The notes beneath the pieces were generated by a model. The model made no database searches. It saw nothing but the letters and a program-made list of their open reading frames with translations, and was not told the DNA's origin. Positions 1 to 12,560 of a stretch of 64,000 nt of DNA are shown in pieces (position 1 is the stretch's first letter; each line of letters starts with the position of its first letter). The translations under genes and the position numbers were made by a program. Origin of the DNA: Cristatella mucedo (taxonomy: Eukaryota > Bryozoa > Phylactolaemata > Cristatellidae); assembly GCA_009760855.2 (NCBI GenBank), contig WPIO01000037.1, positions 3,400,001 to 3,464,000 on the forward strand, written 5' to 3'.

Positions 1-1410
1 TTAGTGTTGGTCAACCAAGTTGGATTTCAAAGCTCAAATAAATACTCTGCTTGAGGTCATCACATTTGGCAGCCAGATAACGGCCATAACTGCACTGCTA
101 AGCCAGTGAAGAACATTTTGACAAATCCAGGAACGTGTAGTGGCAGACCATACAAACTCTTCGAATCAAACTTCAAATATAGCAAGTTCCAGTGAGATTG
201 TAGAGCTAATCACTCCACAGAGTCACTACTACAAGTGTGTAACGAACTTCTCGGGAATGCTAACTTGTGAAATCTCTAAAGCTAGTTCTGCTGGACCTTT
301 TGGCAGCATTTGATACCTTTAATTAGTAAGTGCTGACTGATTATCACTGGCACTGCACTGCAACGGTTAAGGCCCTATCTCGATGGGAGACTCTACAGCA
401 ATGATGCCGATGGCCAACGCTCATCCAGTGAGCAGTTAAAGCAAATTGTACCCCAGGGATCGGTTCTAGATCTACTTCTTTTCACAATTTATTGTTGGCC
501 TCTGGTCGATGCACTTTCAAGAATGATCTGAGGCTTTCATTTTTAGGCAGCAGACACACGGCTGTACCCACACTTTGATGCCTTTCTGCTTTCCAATGCA
601 TCGAACTCTCTCAACTACAGCATGTGCTGCCGACACTTGCACTTTGATGGCACTACAATTTCTCAAATGAATGAATAATAAAATCAACTAACTTACTAGT
701 TGAGGACAAACCTAGCTACTAAGAAATTGGAAGGCCTAGCACTCAAAATGGGCGATGCAACCCGATCTCTAGCAACCAAGGCACGCACGAAATCTAAGTG
801 TCATCTTCCAAAATGACCTTTCACTAGATAACCACATCAGTTCCACAGTCAAGTCATTCCACTTTCAACGACATAACATCACTCATATTTGGCTTACAGT
901 TATTATAAGGATAATGCAGAAGCCAAGCTGGTCCTTGCATTTGTGACCTGCTGTCTAGCCTTCGTTGACTTGTTACGGGCAGGTCTGCAGGCCTGTGCAA
1001 TATGGAGCCACTGTTGGTGCAACAGTCGGCTTGTCTGTCGTGAACGTCACAGTTGCCACAGTACACCATTTTTCACTGACCCACAGTGGCTCTTTGTCAA
1101 ACAGCAGATCGACTTTAAATCTCAGTCAATCACTTTCGAATAGCTGTGCCCCCAACGAGCCTCAAATCCTTTAAACAGACCGTGCCTTCAGTTCCTATGC
1201 TCTTTGAGCCTGGAACTCACTGCCAACTGACATCACGACATCCCTTGACTTGACATTTAAAATAAGCTAAAACCCACTCATTTCTCCCAGCATGTCCTTT
1301 GTGTGCTTCAGCATGCTGACAAACTCCATGCAATCACCAACCAAGACTTCGTTCGTTGCCACATATGTAAAGTGCATGGCAGGAGGTTTAGTTTTCTTAG
1401 AACTCTTAAG
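1..1410 (+). mobile_element. Decayed CR1/L2-like LINE, reverse-transcriptase region to 3' tail
   Basis: Broken reading frames on the plus strand match the window's better LINE copy (49.5-51.5 kb). Near 270-330 the LLDLxAAFDT block is visible, at about 350-420 ITGTALQ and GRLYSNDADGQRSS, and at 445-480 the IVPQGSVLDLLLFTIY block. The C-terminal region (LARLVCRER-like and SFKQTVPSVPML-like) follows at 1000-1200, then a degraded 3' tail (TGTAAAGTGCATGGC...) around 1365. Many stops and frameshifts indicate age. The left edge lies outside the window. Confidence 0.75.
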
Positions 1411-2575
1411 CTAATGTCTTGCTGTTGTCATTTCAATTATTTGTATTACTATAACCTTCCAGACTTCGTTCAGAGAGCAATACAAAATCTACATGAGAGA
1501 TCTTTTGGCAGACTACCTCTACTACCTCTCCCCTCGCATGGCAGGGAATTAACGACAGTGTGGCGATGATGCCTGCACTCAGCTTTACGGTGGCCCCTCT
1601 AAGGGGGGGGGGGAGGTTCTAGAAATGACGAAAACATTGCTGAGCGAGAGAACAGTCAACAGTTTCAGGAAGTCGGCACTTCAAAACTGCAAGGCCATCT
1701 GCACAAATAACGGTCCACTGGGCCGAAGGCGGTCGGAGCCTTCAGACTGGAAGGACGTTCAACACCACGATTACAACAAATAGCCCGCCCTTGGAGGGGG
1801 TGGTCTCGTCTTAGTCTTGCTGGCTAGCAAAATCGTCTGCTTATCGAGGAACGCGCTTCTGGAAGTCGCGGCGACAGGCGTAACGAGACATGGGTCGTGG
1901 CTCGTCTGGTATATCTGTAAGGTCGGTCTGGTACGGACGGCTTTTTCGTCGACTGCCTTTCTTACTGGGGTGGTGAGGTGGGGGTGGGGTGGAGGTCAAT
2001 ATGTCCAGCCACTGCCGAGGCACACGCTGCACAGCCGAGGCTGGCTGAGCATCGGCTCTCGCTGCAGCGCTCGCTCGGTGGCGTCAGGGCGACCCGGAAG
2101 TGCGGCGTCGAGTGGGGGGTGGGTGGACTGGTGCGCCAGCGGAGCGGGGAGCAGAGGGGCAGCGGCAGCAGCCAACGGAGTCAATGCCCCGATACCGAAA
2201 GCAGCCTCGCCGGCGTTACCATCGACAGCTGGGAGCTACAGGATGAATGAACGTCCTCCATCAGCGTGCTCGGTCGCTCAACGCGAAGAGCTAAGCATTA
2301 GCATTTCGTCCAAAACCTGGCATTCGCATTACAGGCCGTGCAAAAAGCCTACAAAGAAAGATCTGCACGTCACCGGCCGGCGGGCCACGGCTGCGTTGCG
2401 GTCTCCAGCTGGCGGCCAGGCGTTTGCCTATATTGACACTCATAAAAGATAACGCACTGATCGCACGCTTTCTCTCTCTTCTTCTTTTTCTTTAAGCGCC
2501 GCGAGCTCTTTGGGAACGGTTAAGCGGCGGCAAGTTGCTGCGTTGACCGACCTCTAGACGGCACCAGAAGAAGAA
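1410..2575. other. Intergenic, no gene seen
   Basis: Contains a G-run near 1602-1613, (G/T)-rich DNA at 1975-1995 and CpG-rich sequence. The 211-codon open frame starting at 1817 has no recognisable domain and overlaps open frames on the other strand, so I treat it as a chance ORF. Confidence 0.5.
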
Positions 2576-2674
2576 ATGGCGCCGGGCAACGTAGGCTGGA
2601 AGAAGTTCGCCGCAGCAGCGGATGCACGGGACGCCGAAATAAAGCGCTTAATGACGGCTCAAAGGCTCGAAATG
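2576..2674 (+). CDS. Candidate first coding exon, unknown product
   Basis: An ATG in strong context (GAAGAAGAAATGGCG) opens 33 codons that end exactly at a good-looking donor (GAAATG then GTACGC) in phase 0. The peptide (MAPGNVGWKKFAAAADARD..., then RLMTAQRLEM) looks like an amphipathic helix and is not low-complexity. I do not recognise it and cannot see a matching downstream exon. It could equally be a chance ORF in CpG-rich DNA; the frame also stays open past the donor. Confidence 0.2.
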
Positions 2675-2958
2675 GTACGCATAACGCTGCCGCAGCAAAC
2701 GAACCGTTATAACCGCCAGCAGACGGGGGCTAGCAATAGCAGCCAACAACAAAGCGACAGGACGCAGCCGAGGCTGTGCACTTCTGGTGGAAACGCTGCA
2801 TGCCGGGAAAACCGTGTGGGCGTGCCGGGTCGCGAGCTGTCCAGTCCGCCTGCAGGTGGCGCATCCCAGCAGCGGCGTCGGCGCCACGGTAACGTACTGG
2901 CAGGACTGCAGTCTTGTCGGCGAGAAACGACTTCCGTACAGCACCCAGTGTCCGCGCC

Positions 2959-2959
<1 letters not shown>

Positions 2960-3042
<83 letters not shown>
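2960..3042. repeat. (GA)n microsatellite interrupted by (TA)n
   Basis: Pure AG dinucleotides, then about eight AT dinucleotides, then AG dinucleotides again: a compound microsatellite. Confidence 0.97.
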
Positions 3043-3045
<3 letters not shown>

Positions 3046-3616
3046 CGGAGAGCTGGGGAACACTGCTCAGAACTAGGAGCGTCGACGACGGGACTTTCAG
3101 CTAGCGGCCACTGTCGCCCAGATCGCTTCGCTCGCGCTCGGCGGTTTGCAGAGCGCGCAGACTTGAGCTCCTAGCTCGGCCAAGCACCTGCGTGCAAAGC
3201 TGCAGAGCCCTCTGACCCCTCTGACGCCAGCCTGCAGACCGTAGCGCCGGCAAGGTCCGCGTCGATCGGCTGCCGCGAAGCTGTGCCGTGCCAAGGACGC
3301 CGCCGTAAAAGACGAAGGTGTCGGAGCGTCGGACCCGACTGCCGAGGCTCTCTACGACACACCGACGGTCTCAAATCGTTCGACCGATTCACCCGTTGGG
3401 GCGGCACGGCTAATGAATAGCCCGGATGTTGCGCCGCCGCCGCCGCTCGCTCGCTCGGTGCACGGCGACAGAGCTGTCGCGGAACGAGGCGGAGTATGGA
3501 CGCCAGCTCGCGTGCCGCTCGCGCTCTCGAAATAAAAATCTGCGAGTGCGGCGACCACGTCCAGAGACAAGCGCCCTCTACCGCAGACGCTCCCTCGGAG
3601 CCGCGCAGCGGATTCC

Positions 3617-3789
3617 ATGAGCAATGCAGAAAAGGACGTCGTGCAGCGGCAGCCGCGTCCGGAGAGAGCGCTGGCCCCAAACGTGGCGCCCATAGCTGGG
3701 TCCAAGTCTCCATTTCGACGCGTGACAACTGTCGGCGATGCTCTGAATCCCGAAATCTCGGCTGTCTACTTGAAGGTGCAGCACCGACG
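3617..3789 (+). CDS. Candidate first coding exon, unknown product
   Basis: An ATG opens 57 codons plus two bases, ending at a GTATGC donor. The translation begins MSNAEKDVVQRQPRP and ends EISAVYLKVQHRR; composition is balanced, unlike surrounding GC-rich shadow frames. It lies just downstream of CpG-rich DNA with a (GA)n tract, as a first exon might. I do not recognise the family, and no acceptor exon could be matched before the LRRC74-like gene, so this is a weak proposal. Confidence 0.22.
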
Positions 3790-4526
3790 GTATGCACGCA
3801 GGTATGCCGACGGTAGCAGAACTCAGCAGAGTAAGGAGGATTTTTTTTTTATTTTGCTTCGCTCGAGACAGCGAGCCCATAGCGTGAAGAATCCTCTACG
3901 GCGGCGACTGTGGTCGACGGGCGTCTAACCGCAGCCATGGCGCGCGCACCAACTCCCAACCGCAGCTTAGTAGCCTCGAGCACAAAAATACACAGCTCCC
4001 CTACCAAAGCACAGCTCTCTGCCTAGTACATGTCCGCGGCATTAACGCGTTCTGCTTAGGCCGTGGACCGTCGCATACTAAGTTCGAGCCATTGTACTTC
4101 ACGAACTGCGAATAATGGATATCACTCATAATCGAGCTGATTTCGTACGCCGCCCGTTCGCCACATTTCGTTGTATAATAATAATTATGATGATATCGTT
4201 TGCCCTTTGCGAATAAAACTAAATCCCTTTCCAGGCACTTCGCATGTGCTAAAAAGAAAGCGTGTGAATTGGCTGGTAATGGAATGCACAAATTCTACGA
4301 GCATAAGCGAGAAAAAAAGAAAAATTCACGCAGATGTAGCAAGCAAGTGCTGTGCAGACTATGTGGATTTTTAGCTTCTTTTCAAATGATCTCAACTCAA
4401 GGGGTTTTGTGACGTCAATTGTAAGCTCCAGGCTTCGGGAGTATACGAACTCAAGGCACGGTCAGGAAAGAATTTGAGGTCGGTTTGAGACACAGCTAAG
4501 AGACTTCAGTGAAGTGAGCGGTTGAT

Positions 4527-4683
4527 ATATATATATATATATATATATAATTCATTTATATAGCGCCCCAAGAGAACTTAATCTCTATTCAGGCGCTTCA
4601 CATATGCCTCGGGGCTCGAGCCCACGACCTCAGTCAGACCTTGGTCGGGGCGAGCACCGCTAGACCAAACCAGCTCGCCAATA
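4527..4683 (-). mobile_element. tRNA-derived SINE (type B) with (AT)n tail
   Basis: Read on the minus strand from 4683: GGCGAGCTGGTTTGGTCTAG (A-box-like), then GGTCGTGGGCTCGAGCCC (B-box-like), then CATATGTGAAGCGCCTGAATAGAGATTAAG..., and an (AT)n tail at 4549-4527. The 3' module can pair AGCGCC (4597-4592) with GGCGCT (4567-4562). It matches the elements at 41.3 and 55.5 kb. Confidence 0.85.
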
Positions 4684-4786
4684 TCGATTAAGAAGCACTT
4701 AGGATTGGGTAGGCCGAGAAAGAGACTCTGTATAAGACCATATATTATATATAAGTAGACTACAATATAATATAGTATAAGATATA

Positions 4787-4828
4787 ATCTATATTAGATA
4801 TAATATTAAAATTCTATCTAATATAGAT
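4787..4828. repeat. AT-rich perfect inverted repeat
   Basis: Arms ATCTATATTAGATA and TATCTAATATAGAT (14 bp each, perfect) flank a 14-bp loop inside a 200-bp AT-rich tract (4730-4925) between a SINE and a LINE fragment. Confidence 0.85.
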
Positions 4829-4924
4829 GTTATATCATGGTATATTAGATATAATATAATCTAATCTGACATAAATAATATAAGAGACTCTATATAAGAC
4901 CCTATATAAGACTCTATATTAGAC

Positions 4925-5260
4925 TATAGGGACCTGAAAGTAACTGACAGAAGCGCGACGTTGATTCGCTCTTCGACGGGATGGAGCCTCCAGCGCATGT
5001 CGACGAGAAGTGCATGCCAGTGCATGTCGGGCGCGACGTGGCAACTGCGACGCTCACGGCCGACGAGCCTAGCTGCAGAGCTGTGCACCCGTCGTAAGCG
5101 CTCGCTTGCACACACCTCGCCCCTTGATGCATATTCATTGCTGGATCCTTTGATAAGCATATTTATATCAGGGACGAGAGCTACATCAAAGCTGGTGGCT
5201 GCTGTACAGCTGGCGAGAGCGGGCAGGCCCGAGGAGTGAGGGCGCAGTCGAAATACACCG
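4925..5260 (-). mobile_element. LINE fragment, C-terminal coding region
   Basis: The minus strand contains SSAARLVGRERRSCHVAP, a diverged form of the conserved NSAARLVCRERRSCHITP block of the local LINE, followed by the LLSVTFRSL block. The 5' and 3' ends are missing. The fragment is more GC-rich than the other copies. Confidence 0.75.
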
Positions 5261-6310
5261 TCGAGGCCTTCGCGGGACTCGTTGGAACTCGCACCGAAGC
5301 AGGTGCATCCGTCAGGGTGCTTCGGGTAATTCGTTGTGGCGTCATTCATTCGTGCGGGCCCGCGCTCGCCAGCTACGTACGGCCGAAGTCTTCATCTGAC
5401 AGAGAGCTCCAACGAGGCGAAGCGAAGCGCGTCGATCCGCCGTCGCCCTCGCCTCCGGCGCCAGCCTACGCGCTCGCGCGCGGCGCTCGAGAGAGAAAGG
5501 GAAAGGCAGGAGAGCGAGTGCTTGCCAAGATTCTGCGTGCACGCGCTTGCTTAAACTGTTCGCGCTTTCGCGATCAGGCAGGAACCTGCACCGACCAGGC
5601 TTCGGGAGGGCAATAATGTTGATATTTTATTGTCAATTTCCAAAGCGACAGTAAATATATTTATATTTTCATAGCAAACCATACAATGTAATGTTGTTGA
5701 AGTTGCAAAAAAGCAGTATATTTTCATTGCCTTCAAAGCAACAATTATAAAATTGTGCCTACCAAACGCATCCGCGCGGACTTACGAAGTCCGCGATTTA
5801 CACACTGCGGCCAGACTCGGGACTCTGAAGGTGCAGTTCAAACTTAAAACTGAAAAAATAAACTGCCCCGTAGTATTGCATAGTATAGATATTGTTCATC
5901 TTGACAATAAAAACATATTGATATTGTTACGGCATCCAATAAAACATATTTTTGACGATAAAATACAATGCAGTGTCCTATAAATGTATGTTTGCGGATG
6001 CCTTCTGGCACCGATAGCGTTATCGCACCCAGTCCAGTAGTCCGTAAATGCTCGTAATGGCGCAGCGCTGCAGACGAAGCGCCGCAAAGCACAGGCCAAT
6101 CGGTGAGTCGACTGAGACGCGAAAGCGATGGGAGCATACTCGGAGGAGGCGGAGCAACTGAACAGCATTGTGTCAAGGACGGCATAGTGAAAACACGAAG
6201 GGGGGATTTTCTTGTGTTTGTGGTCGTCTGGAGAGCGATTTTTCCATTGCAGGCGCATATCTAGAGCATCTATTCATTTCTGGGCCCTCCTGAGTGGTAA
6301 TGTATGCATG
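5260..6310. other. Intergenic, no gene seen
   Basis: CpG-rich at 5260-5600, then AT-rich DNA. No coding signal or recognised repeat. Confidence 0.45.
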
Positions 6311-6314
6311 AATT

Positions 6315-6590
6315 CGGAGAAAATACATCTTAATTTTGATTCCTTTGCTGTTCCTCTAGACTGAATGCCAATCACGAGTTCATTGTTTTTCTCATCGGCA
6401 ATGGGTTAATTTCAAGTTAATCCTTGTCGTGGTCTCAAAAGCAAAAAAGTTTGCAGGGAATCATGACCATTGTTCACACTTCTGAGACAAAAAAAGCCTT
6501 TTGGAAACGATACAAGCTATACGGGGACAAAAATTGAGCTACATAGCATTAAGCTGGTACTTCTAGCCAACATCAGCTGCTCCTCGCAGC
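6315..6590 (+). repeat. Unclassified dispersed repeat, copy 1
   Basis: Aligns by eye with 17165-17470: GTTAATTTCAAGTTAATC against GTCAATTTCAAGCTAATC, and ACACTTCTGAG with ATACTTCCGAAG, preceded by a shared AAATACATCTT. No coding potential, terminal repeats or tRNA-like boxes were seen. Confidence 0.55.
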
Positions 6591-6699
6591 CTTCACTGAG
6601 CCCGCGTGTGAATTACCTTGCTTGCACATTTGCGCTTCCGTTCGCCAACGCTTCGCTCGCTGTAAACAAAAAACCGGAAACAAACTGCTTCCTCTGCAG

Positions 6700-6785
6700 C
6701 ATGCGTAAAGTGCCTAGAAAGAGATTGAGTTCTCTTAGGGTGCTATACAAAAGTCTTATTATTATTAACATTATTATTATTACCA
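6700..6785 (+). mobile_element. LINE/SINE 3'-tail module with (ATT)n
   Basis: GTAAAGTGCCTAGAAAGAGA TTGAGTTCTCTTAGGGTGCT (two halves of the hairpin), followed by imperfect ATT repeats. This is the 3' module shared by the LINE and SINEs of this window; its 5' source is not identifiable here. Confidence 0.75.
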
Positions 6786-8650
6786 TCTGCGAGGCTGCAG
6801 CCTCTTCCCGCGGCAGCCGCCGCCGCCGCCGCTGCTGCCGCTGCTGCGGTTCCTCTTGGCTACCGTAGTCGGTGCAAGCGGCCGCCGCTGTGAACGCAGA
6901 ACCAGCTAGAAAGTGGTAGAAGACGGAGATAAAGAGTGCTGCCATCGACTTTGTCGCCGCAGTTGCCGTGTACTTCTTTGCAAGCGACGCGAAATTCGCG
7001 GTCCTTCAGACGCGTCGAGCGATGGTATTAGTTTCGGCGGCGGCGGCGGCAAGGCGGTCAGTGACGCCGCCGCGGATTCCGGAAGTTCGACTTTTAGCGG
7101 GTTCCAAAGCTGCTCGTGCTCGGACTTTTCGAGGCTCGACCGACAGCCACGATATCCACAGCGAGCCGAGCGAGCCGCCGCCGCTGCCGAGGCGCGCGAG
7201 GCCCGAGGAGAGAAAACTTGCAAGGCGCTTGGCCGTCCTCGCCGGCCATGAATTGAGTGAAGCGCGAACGAATAAATTAAAATAAATAAATAAACAAATA
7301 AAATAAAATAAACAACCAACGAATAAATTGCAACGAATAAATTGCAACGAATAAATTGCAACGAATTGCTTCTCTCTCATTTCTCAGCCCAGTCTGCCCG
7401 AAAGGAACTACTGGGGAACCGGAGTCGCGTAAAAAAGACAACAACGGAGAAGTCAACCGCACCGTCACAGTCGTGCAAGCTGCCTCGTCGTGTTTTCCTA
7501 GCTGTAGGATGGAAGCAGTGCCAAAAATCTGACATTTAGAACATACGACGCACACCTGCTATCGTCCGTCCCGACTTCTCACCGTCCGCCGCCCCCCTCC
7601 TCCCCCCAGGGCGCTGGCCTGGCTACGCTACGGTACCAGACTTACAAAACACTATAGGTATACGTAGGGGGATACGAGTAAAATAATGTGCGTCCAGCGG
7701 CTCAGTGTCCAGGGCGACGGGCGCAGTGTCTCTCGCGACCAACTGCCTTTAGCTTCAACTTTGATGACCGCGTGGCGGCGGCCAGCCATTTCTCGGCTCA
7801 TTTCAGATACTACAGGAGATATTTTGCGTCAGAGCCGCGCTGGTGGCGTTTTCTTAAATGCGCTCCGCCCCAGCCCGCCCCGCACGCCCGGCCCCAGCCC
7901 GCCCCGCACGCCCGGCCCCGCCCCGCCCCGCCCGCACACCCGTTTTCTTGGGCTTTCCGAAGCGCCGTCGTGGATTGATTTGCGAGATGCGTCCGCCGTG
8001 CGGATACATGGCCACATTCCTCCCCGCGCTAAAGAGCGGCCTTCCTGCATCCTGCATTCGCCCTATCAGCAGCTCGGCTATCAAACCTACGACTCGTAAG
8101 TTTAAAGCGCTGAATAGTAACCGTCCGCCGTGCGGATATCCGGCCATCTACAACGCTCGACTTTTCTTATTACCCGACCGACGTAGGGTCTGCTTTTTTT
8201 GTTTTCACCCTATCATTACTGCCGCGAAGATTCCGCCGGGCCTCTCCGCGGCCGCTCCGCGGCCGCTCCGAGACCGCACGCTTCGCGACACTCCTCGTTG
8301 AGCGGTCGCAAAAAAGAACACTCTTTCTTGAGCAAAAGCGTCAGCTCCGTTCGCGACAGGCAGCGCGCCGAGCGCCGGCGTGCAGCGAAACGTCGTCGCG
8401 CGAGTCTTCCGCATCGCCAGCGCCGCGCCGCGTGCTTCGATGAGTTCGCGGGGCGGCGGCGTCGCTCAGCGTTGCAATTGTCGCGCAGCGTCGCATAGCT
8501 CGCAATCGTCGGCTCGTCGCAGCCTGCGCCGCCGGGCGAATCGATCGCTCGTTGGCTGCGTGCGGCGCGACCAGCGGCGGCGGCGGCGGCGGCGATGGCG
8601 GCGCGCGGGCCGCCGCTCGATTCCAAGCCGCCGCCGCCGGCGCTCGTTCG
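6785..8650. other. CpG-rich intergenic DNA, no gene seen
   Basis: GCC-rich low complexity (6800-7250), AAAT-rich DNA (7260-7320), a 14-bp tandem repeat (7318-7368), two copies of a 24-bp CCCGCCCCGCACGCCCGGCC repeat (about 7870-7920), and the 17-mer CGTCCGCCGTGCGGATA twice (7988, 8123). Open frames here are compositional. Confidence 0.5.
7318..7368. repeat. 14-bp tandem repeat
   Basis: AACGAATAAATTGC repeated three full times plus a partial fourth unit, directly after an AAAT-rich stretch. Confidence 0.95.
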
Positions 8651-8652
8651 CT

Positions 8653-10661
8653 TCACCTTCGCTTCGCCGGCGAGCGGCGCGAGGCCGCCGCCGTCCGCGG
8701 AGAGCGCGGCCGCCGCCGGCGACAGGGTGCGGCGGCGGCGGCGGTGACTGCGGCCGTCCTAGCCGAGGAGGCTGCTGGCGGTGGACGCCGTGCTGCGCGG
8801 GCGCCGCGAGCCGGCCGCCGAGCTGGCGGCCAGCTCGCTCCTCTGCAGGCTCGCGCGACGCGAGCCGCCGCCAGCGCCGCCGCCGCCGCGCCGCCGCCGC
8901 CGCCGCCGCCGCCGCCTCGGCGCTGCCTGGCGTCGCCGACCGAGCGCGCTGCCTCGCTCGTCGGCCGCTCGGCTCTCGGCGAGTACGCGGCCGCGTCGGG
9001 CGCCGCCTGAGGGATGGGCGGCATGCGGTATCGGCCGGCCGCGCTGCTCTCCGCGCGGCTGTCCAGTCCGCCGCCGTCGCCGCCGCCGCCGCGGAACGCC
9101 GACTGGGCGGCGAGCGCCGGACGCGGCGAAGCGTGGCTCAGCCGCGACGAGCGGCTGGCGTCCAGGTCGAGGACAGACGAGCGACGCGATACGGCGACGC
9201 TCGGCGGCAGGCGTCCGCTGGCGGCGGAAGGGGCGGTCGGCGTCGGCATATCCGGGTTCATCAGCCGCCGCCGGTGCTCCTTGTCCTTGCGACGCTCGAG
9301 TCGCGCTCTCTTGTCGTCGAGCTTGTTCTGCAGCTTCTTCTCCTTCATGCCGGCGTTGAGCTTCCTGCGGCGCGCGACGTCAGGCGTCAGGCGAGCGGCA
9401 AAATCGGCGCGAGGAAATCGGCGCGAGGAAATCGACGGGAATCGCGGCGAAATCGACGGGAGCCCGGAGCGGCAGCAGCGAAGCCGCCGCCGCCGCCGCC
9501 CACCCCGCCGGACGCAGCAGGGGCGCTTGCGCGCGCGCGAGGCGCGCATTGGCTACCGGCGTCGGCGGTCGCGTGGACGCCGATTCGTCCGCGAGAATGA
9601 GGAGATAAATGCATAGCATCCGGATCTGGCGCCGGCGCGAGGCGAAGGCGCGACGAAGCGAGCGGACGAAGCGAGCGTTCGGCCCCCGCCGATTGCCTGC
9701 CGGCGTGGCGCCCCGTCGCGCTAGGCTGAGCGGGACTATCCCGCGGATTTCGGGGTTAAAACGCCGCCGTCCGAAAGAACTGCTTCGAGCGCTACTAATC
9801 ATCATCGTCGTCGTCGGAGTCTGCGTAGCAGCAGCAGCGGCAGTAAAGTAGAGATTTATTAAGGGAACGTACGTAATAACCTTACAGTGGCGTATGATTA
9901 CCTTACATCAGGCTGAGTCACTAGGGCGCTCTAAGTCGACTTCCGGCCGCTCTGCCCAGGCGGCGGTACTAATAACAATAAAAATAATAATACGATACTA
10001 CAATTAATTTGCATTTAGAACTAAGAGAGCTGAATGTTTATCCCGACGCTATGCATACACCGCAGGGCTCGAGACCACGACCTCAGTCGTCAAAGGTGAG
10101 CACCTTGACCTAGGTCCTGCGGCAGAGCTAGGGCAGAACTAAGGCAGAACTAAGGCAGAACTAGGTCCTGCGGCAGAGCCAGGGGCCAGGAAGAAGGGCG
10201 TTTCCGCCTTTAAAAAACAGGTTTTTTAAAGGCGGAACGCTGCTCTCGATAATAATAATGCACTTGATAAAGCGCCCTCAGAGAACTCAATCTCTTCCTA
10301 GGCGCTTTACATTTGCTGTAAAGGGAAACGCGATTGAATCGTGAGTAATGTCATGCTTGATAAACAACATGAACGACGTGTTTAGGGGTGACATGCACAG
10401 GGTCAGCATGCAAATGTGGTTAGTGGCAGCGTGCACAGTGTCAGCACGCATAAGTACGTGAAGGACGAATTGCAGGGATCCGGGTAAGCTGATTTAGCAG
10501 CCTGATTCTGTATGGCGGCAGAAGAGCCTTCGCGGCTTTCATTACCACTTGCACTGGCCAATACAGGATCGACCACTAGTTTGAGGCGAGCACGCGACCG
10601 CTGGGGCCAAACCAGCGCAGTGAGGTGCGGATAAACTCGTAAGCTGGTGAACGCGTCCGTG

Positions 10662-10752
<91 letters not shown>

Positions 10753-12467
10753 AATCGCTTCTTTCTCGAGGCCGCCGACGTTGCAGCTGCTTAAACGGAA
10801 GTGACCATTCACACGGACATTTTTTATTTCATTTTTCACTTTTATCATCTTTATTCTATGTCTTATTTTATTTTAGTTTTTAATTTATTTCATATCATAC
10901 TGTTTATTACTAGCCTCTTCCTGCAACCTCGGGCGCCGGAGCACCCTCTGCTGGGCCGCGGGCTCGCGCGCCGCGCCCCGCAGCCGCCGCCGCGGACCTG
11001 TAGCTGATGTTGCCGGCGTCGTCCTTGTCCAGAGCTTCGATGACCTTGCGAATTTGCCAGAGCTCGAGCGGCGCCTTGGCCTTGCGCAGGCCCTGCACGA
11101 ACTGCTCGCGCGTCACCACGTGATCGCGAGCCTTGTCGAACGTGCGGAAGAGGTCGAGCGGACGCAGGTCACGGTCGTCCATGAACTGGATGAGCAGGTC
11201 GAGCGGGTCCTCGGCGCGCGTCAGCTTCTCGCCGAGCACGTCGTTCGTCTCGATTATGCCGCCGTGGCGGAGCGCGAACTCGCGCGTCCGCCCGACGCGC
11301 TCCGCGGCGTAGGCGATCTTGTCGTTGATCGGGATGCCGTCGAAGCAGAGCAGCTCCAGCTCACTGGATGGGCCGCTCACCGCCTGCAGGATCTCGTAGC
11401 AGCCGGTCATCGTCAGCGGGTTCTGCCCGATCTGCGGCGAGCGGAGGAGTGCGCGCGCGCGCGTACGTGCGAGTGACGCGTTGAAACAGCCGTCGCAGCA
11501 GTCGCAGCAGCAGCCGTAGTTGAGTGAGTTCGCGTTCGCGGAGCGAGGAGCAATAGAGGCCGAGCTTTCTAGGAGCTTGTGGTATAACCAGGCGGATATA
11601 CATTGTAAATGCATAGATATTCTTACTTTTTAACTACGCTGCGTACGGTATACGCCTGTACATGATTCCTACTAATTACAAGCAAGAAAGTCCGTCCGTC
11701 CGTCCTTCAGTCACGCGGCAAGATGGCCACCAGTACTTCCGGGAGTGACGCGTAATGGACGCGTAATTCTACTGTGACTCAGCGAAGCGAGTCCGCAAGC
11801 AGTGAGTTCTAGTATATTATAAATATTATGTATTTACATGTACAAGATACTAAACAGTGCATTGCATATGCCGCATAAGTAAATGTATATTTATATAAGC
11901 ACAAAGTCGATTTAAACTCAGTTTAATCTTTTAAAAACTTATAAGTATTGCACCGCCCTATGAGAATTCAATCTCTAAACAGGTGCTTCGCATAAGCCGC
12001 AGGGTTTGAGTCCACGACCGTGGTTATCAAAGGCGAGCACCCTTGTCCCCTTGGTCAAGCCACGGCATTTTGCTGGAACCTTCCTTTTTCCTCAATGGCC
12101 ACTTTCGACCGACCTCTCGGATGATGCTTCTAAAATAGATTGTATCTAGAAGATAATTAGAACGGAAGAAAACTTGAAATTCTTGACCCTCTACAACCAA
12201 TAGTGAATAATACTTTTGTATAGCGCCCAAACGGAATTTAATCCCAATTCAGGCGACCGAGAATATTCTAGTTCGGCTCTCGACAGCGATTGAATAGCAA
12301 AATGTTCAATCGAAGACGTTCGCAGCCAACATTCTCAAGAAAAACGAATTGCCAAAGTGTAACTGAGAGCGAAAACGTACTATTTAATGACCGAGCGAAA
12401 AAAGGACATGTGCGTCGCAGCGAAAGCCTCGCACGGGTCGCCCTTTCTCATCTCTCCATTCTCTCTC

Positions 12468-12560
<93 letters not shown>

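Noticed and set aside
8380-9600. A 406-codon plus-strand open frame opposite the LRRC74-like exon 3
   Set aside because: Arg/Ala/Gly-rich shadow of GC-rich DNA. The minus strand carries a spliced exon with family-like sequence.
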